A DNA stretch of 8,189 nucleotides from an uncultured Campylobacter sp. Lineage in GTDB: Bacteria; Campylobacterota; Campylobacteria; Campylobacterales; Campylobacteraceae. Each line of letters starts with the position of its first letter. Position 1 is the stretch's first letter. The notes beneath the pieces were generated by a model, which was not told the origin of the DNA, did not search any database, and saw only the letters and a list, made by a program, of their open reading frames with translations. Shown piece by piece: positions 5,828 through 8,189 of the stretch. The position numbers were made by a program, and so were the translations under genes. The DNA is taken from NCBI RefSeq assembly GCF_938045205.1, contig NZ_CALIMY010000116.1:1-8189 (forward strand), given 5' to 3'.

Positions 5828-7708
5828 TTATGCAGGCTCGAACCACATAGGATGTCCCTTAAAATCATCAAGTTTAAAATCAGCAAATTTTTGCGAGAAA
5901 ATTTGAATTTTACCCGTTTCCGTAGCCAGTTTATTTGCTACGGGATCGGTTCTAAATGCCGCGTGGCGAACAAATTTCTTTGCCTCTTCGTTTGGTTCAA
6001 AATACACATATCCTTTTTCCCAAAATTCATCAAAACTTACGTAATTAACGCAATCGCTTCTTTCGTAAAAGCTTCTTATGATCTCCTCTTTACTCTTGCC
6101 GCTTGTAAATTTACGATGCTCTTTTTCGCCCACCATTTTTGCCATCTGAGCAAAAACGTCATAGTCGTTTCTGGCTTCAAAAAGCGGCTCTATAACCTTT
6201 CTCATCGCATAAACGTAATCTTGCGAATAAGAGCCGCCATAGCTTATATCGTCTCTTTCGAGCGGGGTCGTAGAAGGAAGCACTATATCGGCCATCTTTG
6301 CCATCGGCGTCCACCAAGGCTCATGAACTACCACAGTATCAAGCTTGCGGATAGCCTTTATAAGTTCATTTGTATCTGGATGGTGTCCCAAAACAGTTGC
6401 GCCCGTTATATACATGACTTTGATATCTGGATATGTTATCTCAGAGCCTTTAAATTTGATCTTTTTGCCCGGATTTAGCAAAGCTTCGCTAACTCTTGAG
6501 GCCGGAATTTTCGCGTCTACTTTGTTTTTACCTTGCGGCAAGCCTACCGGCAAACTAACGCCCGAAAACGCTTGTCCGCCGCCGGGGAGACCAACTTGTC
6601 CTATCATCGAAGCAAGCACCATAAGCATCCAGTCGGCCTGCTCTCCGTGATGGGCTCTTTGCATAGCCCAGTTGCCTGCTAAAAATGTGCGATTTTTTAC
6701 GAAAGTATCGACAAGCGCTTTTATAACGCTCTCTTCAATACCCGTTATCTTTGCAGCCCAGGCAGGAGTTTTTTCTACCATGTCTTCGCTCTTACCAAGC
6801 AGATAAGGCAGGAATTTATCAAATCCAAAAGTGTATTTTTCGATAAATTCTTTATCATATTGGTTGCTTGTATATAGGTAATGGCACATTCCAAGCATAA
6901 GCGCCACGTCGGTATTTGGGCGAATTTTAATCCACTCGGCGTTAAATTTCTTAGCAATTTCCGTGTATTGCGGATCAATCGTGATAAATTTTATTCCAGA
7001 TTTTGCATATTTTTCAAAATAAGGATTGTTTCCACGATTTGCTATTTTATAGTCGATTTGATTGCATTTAAATAAATCAGCGCCCCACATTACGTACACT
7101 TTCGTATTTTCAAGCATTACTTCATGTGCGGTTTGAGGAGAATAAACTTCCAAATCTCCAACGATAGTTGCATTTACTCTGCCCGCAGCGCCGTTACTAT
7201 ACTCGCCGTCAGTTCCTACCGCTCCGCCAAAAACGGTATTAAAAAATCTCCCCGCCACGGAGTTGCAGTTGTGAAGAAGACCTGGATGCCCCCAGCCGCC
7301 ATAGCTTGCATTATAAATTTCGTCCGTCTTTACGCTTTGAAGCTTTTTAACTATTAGCTTCATCGCCTCGTCCCAGCTTACTCGCACAAATTCCTCTTTG
7401 CCGCGAAGCTCGGGAGTGTTTTTACCTTCTAGGTAACTTTTTCTAACGCAAGGATATTTTATTCTGGTATCGGAATAAACCCTATCTATCCATGCCTCGT
7501 TTCCGGGATATTTGGGGTCTTTATCAGATATCTGCGGTCTAATTTTCACTATCTTTCCGTTTTCGTCGACGTCGGCGTAAAACGCACCTAAATTTGAAGC
7601 ATGCGGTATGCTTTTAATCTTGCTCTCCTTGGCCATAAGGGGATTTGAGCAAACTACTGCCGTAGCCGCAGCAGATGTCTTTAAAAAATCTCGTCTTGAA
7701 ATTGACAT
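5828..7708 (-). CDS. torA: TMAO/DMSO-type S/N-oxide reductase (bis-MGD molybdoenzyme), prematurely stopped
   Basis: This is the catalytic subunit of a periplasmic reductase for S- or N-oxides (TMAO, DMSO or related) used as anaerobic electron acceptors. A Tat signal (SRRDFLK, residues 4-10, then a hydrophobic stretch ending PLMA) marks export with cofactor bound. EYSNGAAG carries Ser171, the expected Mo ligand, as in TorA/DorA/BisC. No iron-sulphur cysteine cluster motif is present at the N-terminus, which fits this subfamily and excludes nitrate reductase and DmsA types. SYGGWGHPGLLHN (135-147) keeps a Tyr and a Trp like those in the DMSO-reductase active site. IGQVGLPGGG and MADIVLPSTTPLERDD are further family blocks. 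The start has AAGGAGA four bases upstream. The frame ends MWFEPA-TAA, whereas relatives have Glu at the stop position (for example MWMEPVERL in Rhodobacter DMSO reductase). The 626-residue product lacks the C-terminal cofactor domain; the full frame would be about 783 residues. Loss of function is likely. No TorD-type chaperone gene is in the window. Confidence 0.88.
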   Translation of the reverse strand: MSISRRDFLKTSAAATAVVCSNPLMAKESKIKSIPHASNLGAFYADVDENGKIVKIRPQISDKDPKYPGNEAWIDRVYSDTRIKYPCVRKSYLEGKNTPELRGKEEFVRVSWDEAMKLIVKKLQSVKTDEIYNASYGGWGHPGLLHNCNSVAGRFFNTVFGGAVGTDGEYSNGAAGRVNATIVGDLEVYSPQTAHEVMLENTKVYVMWGADLFKCNQIDYKIANRGNNPYFEKYAKSGIKFITIDPQYTEIAKKFNAEWIKIRPNTDVALMLGMCHYLYTSNQYDKEFIEKYTFGFDKFLPYLLGKSEDMVEKTPAWAAKITGIEESVIKALVDTFVKNRTFLAGNWAMQRAHHGEQADWMLMVLASMIGQVGLPGGGQAFSGVSLPVGLPQGKNKVDAKIPASRVSEALLNPGKKIKFKGSEITYPDIKVMYITGATVLGHHPDTNELIKAIRKLDTVVVHEPWWTPMAKMADIVLPSTTPLERDDISYGGSYSQDYVYAMRKVIEPLFEARNDYDVFAQMAKMVGEKEHRKFTSGKSKEEIIRSFYERSDCVNYVSFDEFWEKGYVYFEPNEEAKKFVRHAAFRTDPVANKLATETGKIQIFSQKFADFKLDDFKGHPMWFEPA

Positions 7709-7740
7709 TTTGTCTCCTTAAATTTCAAAATTTCGCCGCA

Positions 7741-7746
7741 ATTATA
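7741..7746 (-). promoter_or_regulatory. -10 element of the torA-torC operon
   Basis: A perfect TATAAT on the minus strand (TTTAATATAATTGCGG) sits 33 bases before the torA ATG. Upstream are periodic T-rich runs, as in Campylobacter sigma-70 promoters, which lack a clear -35. Predicted start is near 7734, giving a leader of about 25 bases that carries AAGGAGA. Confidence 0.55.
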
Positions 7747-7800
7747 TTAAATAAATTCATTTTAATTTCATTTTTAAAATTAAATTTAGCTTATTTATTG

Positions 7801-7806
7801 GATAAT
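7801..7806 (+). promoter_or_regulatory. Candidate -10 element of the divergent regulator gene
   Basis: GATAAT preceded by TTATTG lies about 30 bases before the expected start at 7839, with AAGGA at 7825-7829 between. It faces away from the torA promoter, so the two promoters share about 55 bases of AT-rich DNA in which a regulator could act on both. No known operator repeat was recognised there. Confidence 0.35.
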
Positions 7807-7838
7807 AAATCAAATTAAACTTATAAGGATTTTAAATT

Positions 7839-8189
7839 ACGTCAAGAATAAAAAGGCTTCAAAAGCTCTGTGTGTTAGTTGTTTGTAGCGACGAAAATTT
7901 AATTGAAAAAATAAGGCTAAACAAGGATAAATTCTTAAATTTATATTTTATAAATTTTGATTACTTTTTGAATTTTTATCTTAATTGCAATACAAATTTA
8001 GATGTCGTAATTATCGACCTGGATCCTTTATTTGAGAATAAAGAAGAAATTGATTTCTTTAATATTTCATCCATTTCGCCGAATCAAAAATTTATATTTT
8101 TAGCAAAAAACAAAAAAGTCTATTCTAAAATTTTAAAAAATTTTCATGGCGGAAGTTCTGCTATATTATCTAAGCCCATTAAAACAAGC
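7839..8189 (+). CDS. Response-regulator receiver domain (partial, right edge; start codon ACG instead of ATG)
   Basis: One open frame of about 117 codons runs off the window. It reads as a CheY-like receiver: a beta strand then acidic residues (CVLVVCSDEN, Asp18-Glu19); a phospho-acceptor strand LDVVIIDLDP with Asp60 as likely phosphorylation site; KFIFLAKN as the fourth strand; and the conserved Lys-Pro in AILSKPI (112-113). An output domain would lie beyond the edge. Lying divergently beside the torA-torC operon, it is a likely two-component regulator of it (a TorR-like role, inferred from position). The expected start follows AAGGA at the right distance but reads ATTACGTCAAG, that is ACG where ATG would give MSRIKRL. 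The next usable start is GTG 7872, which would trim the N-terminus to MLVVCSDEN and has no good ribosome site; ATT 7836 is a rare alternative. Confidence 0.7.

Noticed and set aside
5828..5830. Programmed recoding of the stop in the reductase
   Set aside because: The stop is UAA, not UGA, so selenocysteine insertion does not apply, and the family uses Ser171 as Mo ligand. No slippery or readthrough context was seen.
5786..6478. Plus-strand open frame of 230 codons
   Set aside because: It lies wholly antisense to the conserved reductase, has no family features and no ribosome site; it is a shadow of the real gene.
1..8189. CRISPR array, insertion sequence, phage attachment site, tRNA or rRNA
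   Set aside because: No regularly spaced repeats, transposase text, terminal inverted repeats with target duplications, or RNA gene folds were seen on reading both strands.

Overview
The window looks like a chromosomal segment of a Campylobacter-type Campylobacterota bacterium. The intergenic DNA is very A/T-rich, coding GC is moderate, and the strongest match is a TMAO/DMSO-type molybdoreductase followed directly by a monohaem cytochrome c. That gene order is known from Campylobacter jejuni (Cj0264c-Cj0265c). The moderate GC suggests one of the oral or gut non-jejuni species, but this is inference only.

Layout, left to right. Positions 1-883 (+ strand) hold a small gene for a two-helix membrane protein of unknown function (434-883). 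Just upstream is what appears to be a diverged, frame-broken tandem copy (about 136-371). Positions 884-1395 hold decayed coding sequence on the minus strand (about 906-1228), whose reading frame is broken twice, and then a perfect 12-bp inverted repeat at the 3' side of the next gene. Positions 1396-4422 (minus) encode an intact 1008-residue TonB-dependent outer-membrane receptor of the haemoglobin/haptoglobin/transferrin-binding type. Its signal-peptide codons contain a (TC)7 dinucleotide tract that could switch expression by slippage, and a Fur-like AT palindrome lies upstream. Positions 4423-4821 are non-coding, with promoter signals, a 13-bp palindrome and a hairpin.

Positions 4822-7708 (minus) are a torA-torC-like respiratory operon: a Tat-exported bis-MGD S/N-oxide reductase and a Sec-exported SH3-like plus monohaem cytochrome c. 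Divergent from it, starting near 7839 and running off the right edge, is a response-regulator receiver domain, probably the regulator of the operon.

The most striking point is that each of the three genes of this respiratory locus carries one apparent lesion. The regulator has ACG where ATG is expected, the reductase has an in-frame TAA where relatives have Glu, and the cytochrome has a 1-nt frame break between signal peptide and mature domain. The 3-kb receptor gene beside them is fully open. Either the anaerobic S/N-oxide respiration module is decaying or the assembly carries local errors; read-level checking would decide. I saw no tRNA, rRNA, CRISPR array, insertion sequence or obviously new defence system.
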